A program made the translations under genes and the position numbers. Below are positions 13,899 through 21,304 of a stretch of DNA of 23,060 nucleotides, piece by piece; within the stretch, counting starts at the first letter, position 1; each line of letters starts with the position of its first letter. Source of the stretch: Phycisphaerales bacterium (lineage in GTDB: Bacteria; Planctomycetota; Phycisphaerae; SM23-33). A model generated the notes under the pieces. The model had not been told where the DNA came from, did no database searches, and saw only the letters and a program-made list of their open reading frames with translations. Location of the stretch: NCBI GenBank assembly GCA_003171235.1, contig PMYM01000040.1, positions 730 through 23,789 of the forward strand, written 5' to 3'.

Positions 13899-15823
13899 TG
13901 TGCGGCATTTGTGGAATGATCGGCGATAGCCGGTTCCAACTGCTGGAGCCCATGTGCCAGGCCATGGCCCATCGCGGGCCCGACGACATGGGCGTCTGGA
14001 GCGACCCGGCGGAGCGGGTGGGCCTGGGGCACCGCCGGCTGTCCATCATCGACCTTTCCCCGGCGGCTCACCAGCCCATGTCCAACGAGACGGGCGACGT
14101 CTGGATCACCTACAACGGGGAAATATACGATTTCAAACCCATGCGCCTGCAGTTGATGGCCCTGGGCCATCGTTTCCGCAGCGCCTCCGACACCGAGGTG
14201 CTGGTCCATCTGTACGAGGAAAAGGGCCCCGACTTCCTTCAGGAGCTCAACGGCATCTTCGCCCTGGGGTTGTGGGATGGGCGGAAGAAAACCCTGCTTC
14301 TGGCCCGGGACCACGCCGGCATCAAGCCGCTGTACTACTGGCACGACGGGCACCGGCTGTTCTTCGCCTCCGAGATCAAGAGCCTGCTGCGCGTGCCGGA
14401 CATCCCCCACCGGCTGAACCAGAGCGTCGTCGGGCGCTACCTGACCTTCCTGTGGGTGCCGGGGCGGGAAACGATGCTGGAGGGAATTCAGAAAGTCGAG
14501 CCGGGGCACTACCTGCTGTACCAGGCCGGCCAGGCCCAGCAGCGGCAGTGGTTCAGGCTGGAATACCAGCCCGATCCCTCGGTGCGGTTGTCGGACTGGG
14601 TCGAAAACGTGCACGACACGCTCATGCGCACCACCCAGCGGCAGATGGTCAGCGACGTTTCGCTGGGGGCCTGCCTGTCCGGCGGGACCGACTCGTCCGC
14701 CATCGTCGCCTGCATGCGCCAAAGCTTCCCCGACCGCCCCATCACCTGCTACTTCGCCCGCACCCAGCCCAAAGATATAGGCGTCGAGGCTTTCCAGGAC
14801 GATTACCCCTACGCCCAGGCCGTCGCCAAGCGCTTCAAAGTCGACCTGCGCACTTTCTTCCTCCGGCCGGACATGATCGCCTGGTTGCCCAAGATGATCT
14901 ACCACCTGGACGAGCCGGACGCCGACACGGCGGTCTTCGCCTGCTATCTCATCTCCAAGTTCGCCCGCGACAGCGGCACCATCGTCCTGCTGTCGGGCAC
15001 GGGGGGCGACGAGGTGTTCTTCGGTTATCGCAGCCACCAGGCCTACCGCTTCTACGAACAACTGGACCACCTGCCGCGCATGCTGACCGGCCCGCTGCTG
15101 GGGGCGGCGGTCGGGCTGTCGAGTTGGCTGCTGGGGGCGCAAGGCCCGGTGGCCCGCCGGCTGAAAAAGTTCCGCCGCGGCCTCCAGGCCCACGGCCTGC
15201 AGCGGCACATGGAGCTGGTGGACTGGTCCAGCCAACAGACCCGCTCTTTCATCTACGCCGGCGGGCACGCCCTCAACCGACCCGAGGAAACCCCCGAGTG
15301 CATGTACCGCTATTACGACAGCTTCATGGGCGAAGGCCAGATCAACTGCCACACCCACCTGCTCATTCAGACCTTCCTGGCGGCCCACAACTTCCTCTAC
15401 ACCGACAAGACCAGCATGGCCGCCGGCGTGGAGATGCGCGTGCCCTACATGGACGTCGAGCTCATGCGGCTGTGCGCCCGCATACCCGAGAAGTACAAGC
15501 TGTACAAGGGCGTCACCAAGTACCCCCTCAAGCGCGCCATGGAGCGATACCTGCCCTCCAACATCCTGTATCGCGGCAAGACCGGCTTCGGGGCCCCCTT
15601 GCGCAGTTGGATGCAGCGCGACCTGCAGGGGGTGCTGCAGGATGTGTTGGGATCCCGCCGCCTGCGGGAACGGGGGTTGTTCGACCCCCAGGCCGTCGCC
15701 ACGGTGCTGAACGAAAACACCACCGGCCGGGCCGATCACGCCTACCTGCTCTACGCCCTGCTGACCCTGGAACTGTGGCAGCAGACCTTCATTGACCGCC
15801 CGGGCGAGCAGGTATCGCTGTAG
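13898..15823 (+). CDS. asnB: Asparagine synthase (glutamine-hydrolysing)-type amidotransferase
   Basis: A 641-residue two-domain enzyme. The N-terminal class II glutaminase begins MCGICG, so Cys2 becomes the N-terminal nucleophile after Met removal, and it keeps GHRRLSI (about 44-50), TYNGEIY (71-77) and SDTE (97-100). The synthetase domain has the ATP-pyrophosphatase loop SGGTDSS at 261-267 and a later GTGGDEVFFGY. The enzyme moves ammonia from glutamine to an AMP-activated carboxylate. In housekeeping form the target is aspartate. In polysaccharide loci, homologues such as WbpS and WbtH are reported to amidate uronic acids, and the context here favours that. I chose ATG at 13898 because Cys must be residue 2; the frame is open far upstream in the GT4 gene, which is not meaningful. 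Residues needed for both activities appear present. Confidence 0.9.
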   Translation: MCGICGMIGDSRFQLLEPMCQAMAHRGPDDMGVWSDPAERVGLGHRRLSIIDLSPAAHQPMSNETGDVWITYNGEIYDFKPMRLQLMALGHRFRSASDTEVLVHLYEEKGPDFLQELNGIFALGLWDGRKKTLLLARDHAGIKPLYYWHDGHRLFFASEIKSLLRVPDIPHRLNQSVVGRYLTFLWVPGRETMLEGIQKVEPGHYLLYQAGQAQQRQWFRLEYQPDPSVRLSDWVENVHDTLMRTTQRQMVSDVSLGACLSGGTDSSAIVACMRQSFPDRPITCYFARTQPKDIGVEAFQDDYPYAQAVAKRFKVDLRTFFLRPDMIAWLPKMIYHLDEPDADTAVFACYLISKFARDSGTIVLLSGTGGDEVFFGYRSHQAYRFYEQLDHLPRMLTGPLLGAAVGLSSWLLGAQGPVARRLKKFRRGLQAHGLQRHMELVDWSSQQTRSFIYAGGHALNRPEETPECMYRYYDSFMGEGQINCHTHLLIQTFLAAHNFLYTDKTSMAAGVEMRVPYMDVELMRLCARIPEKYKLYKGVTKYPLKRAMERYLPSNILYRGKTGFGAPLRSWMQRDLQGVLQDVLGSRRLRERGLFDPQAVATVLNENTTGRADHAYLLYALLTLELWQQTFIDRPGEQVSL

Positions 15824-15867
15824 CGGCCGGTTGAAGGAGATTGCGTCCTGCCGCGACCGGCCCTACC

Positions 15868-16977
15868 ATGGAATCGCCAATGGCGGGCGATCTTACCCAA
15901 CTGGACCGGTCGCTGCTGGAGCGGCTCCAGCAGGACGTGCCGTTGGTTTCCCGGCCGTATGCCGCTCTTGCCGCCGAACTGGCCTGGCCGGAGGCCGCCC
16001 TGATCGCCAGGGTGGAGGAACTCTCCGGGCCGGTGGGCATTATCCGCGAGATCGCCGGTATCTTCGATGCCGCCGGACTGGGTTACCGTAGCGTGCTGGC
16101 GGCCATGACGCTGCCGGTCCGGAAGCTGAACCAGGCCGGCGAAATCGTCTCGGATCATCCCGGTGTCTCGCACTGTTATGCCCGCCAATGCCGCCGGCGC
16201 AAGCCCCCCGCTCCCAACCTGTGGTTCACCCTGGCCCTGCCGCCCGAAAGCCGCCTGGGCCTGGAGGGCACCCTGCAGCGCCTAAAGCAACTGACCGGCG
16301 CCAAGGCCTGGTACAGTTTTCCGACCGTGCGACGATTCAAACTCGACGCCCGCGTGTCTTTTACTGATAGGACAGCGCAAGAGCGTGTCGCGGGCGTCTC
16401 GCCCTCGCTTCTTGCCGCGATTCCGCCGCTGGGAGGGTTGCCGGAGGCGCGGGCAGGATGCCCGCGACACGTGGACCTCGCCAACGAAGTTACTCGCCGG
16501 GCAATTGCCGCACTGCAGACGCCGCTGCCGGCCGTCGCCCAGCCATTTGCCGTCATCGCCCCTCCGGCCGGTCTGAGTGAGCCGGAGCTCCTCTCGCAGG
16601 GGCGGGAACTGCTGGCCGCCGGACTGATGCGCCGCTACGCCGCGGTGCTGCGCCACCAAGCCGCCGGCGCCACCCAAAACGTGCTGCTGGCCTGGCAAGT
16701 GCCCCAAGAGAGAATAGAGACGTTCGGCCAGTTTGCCGCCGCCTCGCCGGCTGTCTCGCACTGCTACCAGCGCCAAACCAGCCCCGACTGGCCCTTCAAC
16801 TTCTACACCATGCTGCATGCCGCCTCCCCGCGCCAAATGCGCGGGGCCGTCGCCGCCCTGGCCGGCTTCGGCAAGTTCCCCCACCTGGTCCTGCGGACCG
16901 TGCGCGAATACAAGAAACGCAAGATACGCTTCTTCTCGCCGGAATTTGAGCGTTGGGAAAAGCAAAACGCCGGGTGA
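15868..16977 (+). CDS. ahbAB: Siroheme decarboxylase, fused AhbA-AhbB-type two-domain protein
   Basis: A 369-residue protein with two tandem AsnC/Lrp-like domains, each of the AhbA/AhbB/NirDLGH type that decarboxylates siroheme to 12,18-didecarboxysiroheme. Domain 1 (about 8-165) has a winged-helix start, LGYRSVLAAMTLP, HPGVSHCYARQ, NLWFTLALP and FPTVRRFKLD. Domain 2 (about 205-365) has MRRYAAVLRHQAAG, SPAVSHCYQRQTSPDWPFNF and TVREYKKRKIRFF. The product feeds alternative haem synthesis or haem d1. The 30 or so residues between the domains (about 173-202) are encoded by a palindromic repeat. The start is uncertain: ATG at 15868 is chosen, while TTG at 15841 has AAGGAG only one base away and ATG at 15880 is also possible. 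It follows asnB by 44 bp with no obvious functional tie. The family is clear; these domains were once annotated as AsnC regulators. Confidence 0.88.
   Translation: MESPMAGDLTQLDRSLLERLQQDVPLVSRPYAALAAELAWPEAALIARVEELSGPVGIIREIAGIFDAAGLGYRSVLAAMTLPVRKLNQAGEIVSDHPGVSHCYARQCRRRKPPAPNLWFTLALPPESRLGLEGTLQRLKQLTGAKAWYSFPTVRRFKLDARVSFTDRTAQERVAGVSPSLLAAIPPLGGLPEARAGCPRHVDLANEVTRRAIAALQTPLPAVAQPFAVIAPPAGLSEPELLSQGRELLAAGLMRRYAAVLRHQAAGATQNVLLAWQVPQERIETFGQFAAASPAVSHCYQRQTSPDWPFNFYTMLHAASPRQMRGAVAALAGFGKFPHLVLRTVREYKKRKIRFFSPEFERWEKQNAG
16384..16471. repeat. Palindromic (REP-like) repeat inside the ahbAB coding sequence
   Basis: CGTGTCGCGGGC at 16384-16395 is perfectly complementary to GCCCGCGACACG at 16460-16471, with a 64-base loop. 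The right arm also forms its own hairpin, CGCGGGC-AGGAT-GCCCGCG (16448-16466), and the left side has an imperfect counterpart (GGGC-GTCTC-GCCC). This is the architecture of dispersed GC palindromes in many planctomycete genomes. It is read in frame and encodes the inter-domain linker of the siroheme decarboxylase. Only one copy occurs in this window. Confidence 0.65.
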
Positions 16978-17000
16978 ATCAAGATTGGCCGGCGACGCCT

Positions 17001-17696
17001 CTAATCAGCAGCCTGCCCAGTGGCGGCTTGAGCGGGCATTGCCTCCGGGCCAAGCCGGGGGATCTGGGCTGGGATTTGGTCGATGACCCCGCGCTGCTGG
17101 AGCATTTGGGCAGCCTCGGCCATGTGGCGGTTGAGGAACTTTATCAAGGCGCCATCTGGGAGGTTTTTGTTGACGAGTTTGTAGTTGTAGCGAAGCATCT
17201 GGCTGTACACCTGGTCGGGTGGCAGGCCGCGGACCAGCAGTTGGTAGAGGGCCACCACCGCCCCGGTGCGGTAAGCGCCGGCGGCGCAGTGGACCAGGAC
17301 GGTTTTCCCCTCTTCCCGGGCCCGCCAGATTGCCTCGACGGCGGCGACGTGGATGTCGATCCTTTCCTCGCCACCGGCGGGCATGCCGTCGCCGGCCAAG
17401 GGGAAACGCAGGAAGGGAATGCCTAAATCCCGGGCGGCCCGCACTTCAGCCACCTGGCTGGGGTCGGAGTCCTCGCGGTACAAGAGGCTGACGATCAGGT
17501 CCACGTGATGCTTGCGCAGGAACTTCTCCGTCAGCACCGGGTAGCTCAGGCCGGAACGGTATAACCCCGGCTCGACCTGGCCCCAGTTCTTGTTGAGATA
17601 TAAGTCCTGGGCCAGGTATCCGGCCAGAGCGGGCAGGGCCACCGCCGCCAGGGCGATGGTCAGATACAGAATCGCCTTCTTCGTCCCACCTGACAT
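17001..17696 (-). CDS. Membrane-anchored dual-specificity/tyrosine phosphatase-like protein
   Basis: A 231-residue protein with one N-terminal membrane segment (about residues 8-29) and a cysteine phosphatase domain. VLVHCAAGAYRTG carries the C-x5-R signature, with nucleophile Cys137 and phosphate-binding Arg143. YRSGL near residue 46 and DLIVSLLYRED are typical of the DSP/PTP-like family found in bacteria. Asp103 in the loop before the signature could be the general acid. The C-terminal 30 residues are Gln/Ala/Pro-rich and probably flexible. The start is ATG at 17696, with no clear ribosome site. The gene is convergent with ahbAB, 23 bp apart. The substrate could be a phosphoprotein, a phosphoinositide-like lipid or a sugar phosphate. 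The fold is well supported, the target unknown. Confidence 0.85.
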   Translation of the reverse strand: MSGGTKKAILYLTIALAAVALPALAGYLAQDLYLNKNWGQVEPGLYRSGLSYPVLTEKFLRKHHVDLIVSLLYREDSDPSQVAEVRAARDLGIPFLRFPLAGDGMPAGGEERIDIHVAAVEAIWRAREEGKTVLVHCAAGAYRTGAVVALYQLLVRGLPPDQVYSQMLRYNYKLVNKNLPDGALIKFLNRHMAEAAQMLQQRGVIDQIPAQIPRLGPEAMPAQAATGQAAD

Positions 17697-17722
17697 GCAG
17701 GTTAGTTTAACCGCCGGGGCAA

Positions 17723-17821
17723 GATTTCAAATTTGGTAATTTCAAATTGCGGATTGAAGGAGCCAAGGCGTTGGCGGGGTTGCCATCAATTCCCCAATTT
17801 GAAATTCCCAGATTTGAAATC
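17723..17821. repeat. AT-rich 27-bp inverted repeat between the phosphatase and ArnT-like genes
   Basis: The segment 17723-17749 matches the reverse complement of 17795-17821 at 25 of 27 bases, with a 45-base loop. Each arm itself contains two copies of an ATTTCAAAT-like unit. It stands out because the surroundings are strongly GC-rich. It lies in the 166-bp gap between two divergent genes, and its right end contains the TTGAAA proposed as the -35 of the downstream gene. It may act as a bidirectional structure or be a dispersed repeat. Confidence 0.7.
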
Positions 17822-17841
17822 GTTCGGGGGCTTGCTATCCT
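17814..17841 (+). promoter_or_regulatory. Candidate sigma-70 promoter of the ArnT-like gene
   Basis: TTGAAA (17814-17819) and TATCCT (17836-17841) are 16 bases apart, and TG precedes the -10 by one base (TGC-TATCCT), making it an extended -10. The start of transcription would be near 17848, about 15 bases before the ATG at 17863, which leaves room for the GGAG at 17851-17854. The -35 is embedded in the right arm of the inverted repeat. Confidence 0.4.
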
Positions 17842-17862
17842 CTTGTCGATGGAGCGGCGGCG

Positions 17863-19545
17863 ATGAATTTCAAATGGAACCGGCCCCTGGCGGTCCTGAC
17901 GGTGGTGGTGCTGTGGGCGATTGCCTATCTGCCCGGCCTGGGAGCTTCGGAAATCCGGGGCGAGGAAGGCCGGCGGATCCTGCCCGCCTTGACCATGCTG
18001 CAGGACGGCAATTGGGTGCTGCCGCAGGTGGGCGGAGAGACTTACTTCAACAAGCCCCCGGGCCTGAACTGGATTATCGCCGGCTCCATGGCCCTGACCG
18101 GGCGGCGTGACGAACTGGCCGCCCGCCTGCCCTCGGTGCTAGGGATGCTGGCGGTGGCCCTGGCGATGGTGCTTTTGCCCAGCCCGGTCATGGGGCTGCG
18201 CGCCCGACTGGCGTCGGCCCTGGTGTTCCTGACGGGCGTTGGGGTGCTGGAGAAGGGCCGGCTGATCGAAATCGAGGCCGTGTACCTGGCCTTTGCCGGG
18301 CTGGCCCTGCTGTTTTGGCTTTCCCGCTATCCCGACCGTCCCCGTGGCTACGCCACCTGGGTGGCGCCGTCGCTTCTCCTGGCGGCAGGAACCCTGCTCA
18401 AGGGGCCGTTCCTGGCGGCGGGATACTATCCGATCCTGGTGGCGGTGCTGGCGTATCGCGGCCGCCTGCGCGACCTGCTCTGCCCGGCGCACCTTCTTGG
18501 CGTAGCTTTGATCCTGCTGATTGACGGCGGTTGGGTGGCCCTGGCCATGCACCAGCAGCATATCTCCGCCATGACGGAGCAATGGCAGACGCAACTGAGC
18601 AATCGACTTTGGCCTGAGGAAATTCGCCTTTCCCAGTGGGCTGGGCAGTTGGGCCTGGCCCTGGTGCTGCTGATGCCTTACCTGTTGGCGGCGCCGCTGT
18701 TGTGGACGCCCCAGGTGCAAACCGGCATGGACGCGTTCGCCCAGGGAATGTTCAAGGGCCTGCGGCTAGGGTGCGTGCTCGGCTTCTTGCTGCTGGCGGG
18801 GATGCCCGGCGGACTGTCGCGGTATGTCCTGCCGGTCTGGCCGGCGGTGGCCCTGGCACTGGGCTGGGCCCTGGAGCGGCACGTCCGGGTGCTGCTGAGC
18901 GACCGGATCTGGAAGGCGGTGCTGGTGGGGGGGGCGTTCATAATGGCCTTAGTGGCCGGTCTTGCCCTGGCCGTCGAAGGCGTCAGCCTGGCGACCCTGG
19001 CGATTGCGGCGGCGGCAGCGGCGGCGGTCTTTGCCGTGCTGCAATGGCGTAACCGGCTGGCCGGCGGCTTTGCCCTGACCTTCGCCACTGCCTGCCTGCT
19101 GGGCCTGGCGGCGGTGGAATATAACCTGCTGGGCGAGCCTTTCCGTCGTGCGGGGGAGACTCGCCGCCAGGCCGGGGCCGCCGTCAACGAACTGGTGCCG
19201 GCGGGGCAGACGCTGTGCGTCTATCGGCCGGGGCTCAAGCCATTCAGCCTGGCTCGGCCGTATTCAGAGGCGTCCTACGTGTCCTGGTTGTACTACGTCC
19301 GCTCGCCGATCAGGTACCTGCTGGAGCCCGCTCAGCTCGACCGGAGGGTGCATTACCTGCTGGTCTCGAAGGTCAACCTGGAGCAGGACGACTTGGCCGG
19401 GCGCATCGCCCAACTGGGCGGCCGCCTGATGGATGACGCCTCCGGGCGCCTAAGCGAGGATTACTGCCTATACCGCTTCGAGAGCCAGGCCGGGCAAAGC
19501 CAGGCGGGCGATGCCTCCACTGCCTCGAGCAGCCGCAATGGATGA
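17863..19545 (+). CDS. ArnT/PMT-family (GT-C) glycosyltransferase using a polyprenyl-phosphate sugar
   Basis: A 560-residue polytopic membrane protein. After the first helix the periplasmic loop reads LGASEIRGEEGRRILPALTM, then GNWVLPQVGG and YFNKPPGLNW (61-70). This is the loop 1 signature of ArnT-like GT-C enzymes, with an acidic residue after the first helix as probable catalytic base. About ten further hydrophobic segments follow to about residue 430, then a soluble C-terminal domain. The family transfers a sugar from undecaprenyl or dolichyl phosphate to lipid A, protein or glycan on the outer face of the membrane. The acceptor here is unknown, and there is no arn operon nearby to imply aminoarabinose. 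The start is ATG at 17863 with GGAG upstream. It overlaps murJ by eight bases, so the two are co-translated. Confidence 0.87.
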   Translation: MNFKWNRPLAVLTVVVLWAIAYLPGLGASEIRGEEGRRILPALTMLQDGNWVLPQVGGETYFNKPPGLNWIIAGSMALTGRRDELAARLPSVLGMLAVALAMVLLPSPVMGLRARLASALVFLTGVGVLEKGRLIEIEAVYLAFAGLALLFWLSRYPDRPRGYATWVAPSLLLAAGTLLKGPFLAAGYYPILVAVLAYRGRLRDLLCPAHLLGVALILLIDGGWVALAMHQQHISAMTEQWQTQLSNRLWPEEIRLSQWAGQLGLALVLLMPYLLAAPLLWTPQVQTGMDAFAQGMFKGLRLGCVLGFLLLAGMPGGLSRYVLPVWPAVALALGWALERHVRVLLSDRIWKAVLVGGAFIMALVAGLALAVEGVSLATLAIAAAAAAAVFAVLQWRNRLAGGFALTFATACLLGLAAVEYNLLGEPFRRAGETRRQAGAAVNELVPAGQTLCVYRPGLKPFSLARPYSEASYVSWLYYVRSPIRYLLEPAQLDRRVHYLLVSKVNLEQDDLAGRIAQLGGRLMDDASGRLSEDYCLYRFESQAGQSQAGDASTASSSRNG

Positions 19546-21214
19546 GCGTGGCCATCGCGAGCGGGAGAGCTTTTTCCGCGCGGCCAAGGTGGTGGCCGGC
19601 CTGACGCTGCTGTCGCGCGTCTTCGGCATGGTGCGCGACATGTCCATCACCTGGTTGGGGGCCACCTGGCTGACCGACGCCTTCCAGATCGCCTTCTTCC
19701 TGCCCAACCTGTTCCGCCGGCTCTTTGGCGAGGGCGTGCTGTCGGCGGCGTTCATCCCGGTCTTCACCGACACCTTCGAGAAATCCGGCCGGCCCGACGC
19801 CCGGCGCTTGCTGGCCAACGCCCTGGGCCTGCTGGCGGCATTCCTGAGCGTCTTGATGCTGCTGTGCCTGGCTGGGCTGTTGATATGGGTCTGGCGGGTG
19901 GGAGCCGAGCGGCCTGACCGCCAGTACCTAGTGCTCTTTGCCGGCATAATGCTGCCGTTCATGGTGCTGGTATGCATGCTGGCGTTGGCCTCGGCGGCCC
20001 TGAACTGCCGGGGGCGCTTCGCCTATCCCGCCGCCGCCCCTATCATCCTCAACCTGTGCATGATCGCCGCCGACTGGGTGGCCATCGCCTTCTGGCCCGG
20101 CTCGGTCGAGGCGCAGTTGACGACCATCTGCGCCAGCGTTTCGGTGGCGGGGGTGATCCAGGTGGCCGGGGTGTTCTGGCTGCTGCGGAGCATGGGCCTG
20201 GCGGCGCGGCCGCGGCTGAGGCCCGTCGAGCCGGGCATCGGCAAGATCGTCCGCACCATGGCGCCGGCCCTGATCGGGGCGGGTTTCCTCCAGATTTCCA
20301 GCCTGTTCGACTACGCGACAATGGGCCTGCTGTCGGCCAACCAGTACACCGATGCGCTCAACATCTTTGGTTGGGAGATTCATCGCCCGCTGGAGGCGGG
20401 CGTGGTGGTGAAGGTAATAGCCGCCAACCGCCTGGCGACTTTTCCCATGGGCGTCTTCGCCCTGTCGCTGGGGGCGGCGGTCTTTCCCCTGCTGTCGCGC
20501 TATGCCAGCCGGGGCGACATGCTCAACCTGCGCGACAGCCTCAACCGCGCCTGCCGCCTGGCGGTGACCGAAGGCCTGGCCACCGGCGTGGGGATGTTCA
20601 TGCTGGCTGGACCCATCGTCCAACTTATCTATCGCCACCGGGGCTTCACCGCCGCCGACGCCCAGGTCACCACCCGGGTGCTGCAGTTCTGGGTGGTGGG
20701 GATGTGGGCCTTCTGCCTCTACCCCATCATGACGCGGGCCTTCTATTCCATGAAGGACACCAAGACGCCGCTGAAGATAGCCGCCTGCATGTCGGTGCTG
20801 TACATGACCCTGGTGGTGTCGCTGGTGTTCGTGCCGGCCATCGGCCCGGCGGCCTTCGGCATTGTGCCCTCGGTCACTTTCGGCCTGAATGTGCTGGTGA
20901 TGTTCCTGGTGCTGCGTAAGCGGATCGGGCGATTCGGCGGGCGGAGGCTGGCCGCCAGCGCCGCCCGCTCAGCCGTGGCGGCCGGGGCCATGGCCGCAGT
21001 GCTATATGGCCTGCGGTGGCTGCTGGGGCCGTCGGCCCGCCCGGCGCTGGCCGTCGCCCTGGGTGTGCCCCTTGGCGCGGGCATCTTCGTCCTGGCCGCC
21101 TACCTGCTGCGGGCGCCTGAACTGGGCGAGTTGATGCGGTCGTTCCGCCCGTCATCCGCCAAGAACAAAACAGCCGCTCAGGATTACGTGAACATCACCG
21201 ATACAAAAGAATAA
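19538..21214 (+). CDS. murJ: Lipid II flippase MurJ
   Basis: A 558-residue membrane protein of the MOP superfamily that moves lipid II across the inner membrane during peptidoglycan synthesis. SRVFGMVRDMSITWLGATWL, then TDAFQIAFFLPNLFRRLFGEG and SAAFIPVF near the N-terminus are the diagnostic MurJ/MviN block, and about fourteen hydrophobic helices follow. The start is ATG at 19538, overlapping the preceding gene's end by eight bases. ATG at 19511 is in frame and would add nine residues, but the family signature begins about 13 residues after the chosen Met. The last 20 residues are hydrophilic. A peptidoglycan flippase implies that this organism makes a cell wall. Assignment is firm. Confidence 0.95.
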   Translation: MDERGHRERESFFRAAKVVAGLTLLSRVFGMVRDMSITWLGATWLTDAFQIAFFLPNLFRRLFGEGVLSAAFIPVFTDTFEKSGRPDARRLLANALGLLAAFLSVLMLLCLAGLLIWVWRVGAERPDRQYLVLFAGIMLPFMVLVCMLALASAALNCRGRFAYPAAAPIILNLCMIAADWVAIAFWPGSVEAQLTTICASVSVAGVIQVAGVFWLLRSMGLAARPRLRPVEPGIGKIVRTMAPALIGAGFLQISSLFDYATMGLLSANQYTDALNIFGWEIHRPLEAGVVVKVIAANRLATFPMGVFALSLGAAVFPLLSRYASRGDMLNLRDSLNRACRLAVTEGLATGVGMFMLAGPIVQLIYRHRGFTAADAQVTTRVLQFWVVGMWAFCLYPIMTRAFYSMKDTKTPLKIAACMSVLYMTLVVSLVFVPAIGPAAFGIVPSVTFGLNVLVMFLVLRKRIGRFGGRRLAASAARSAVAAGAMAAVLYGLRWLLGPSARPALAVALGVPLGAGIFVLAAYLLRAPELGELMRSFRPSSAKNKTAAQDYVNITDTKE

Positions 21215-21304
21215 GAGACTGAGGTAGTGTAAGAATGGAATAACACGGCAGGCCGGTGGTGGCCGAGCCCGCTTGCCGGCTTGCGAGCAACAACCTGAAA
21301 TGCC

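Noticed and set aside
13586..15739. A 717-codon minus-strand open frame across asnB
   Set aside because: It is antisense to a well-supported asparagine synthase, low in complexity and Gly/Val/Gln-rich; a composition artefact.
13954..15795. A 613-codon plus-strand frame inside asnB
   Set aside because: Its translation is Arg/Pro/Gly/His-rich without domains, and it is out of frame with the conserved enzyme.
17849..17866. A five-codon frame ending in ATGA at the start of the ArnT-like gene
   Set aside because: It is too short, and its own start overlaps the likely ribosome site of the real gene; chance is the simplest reading.
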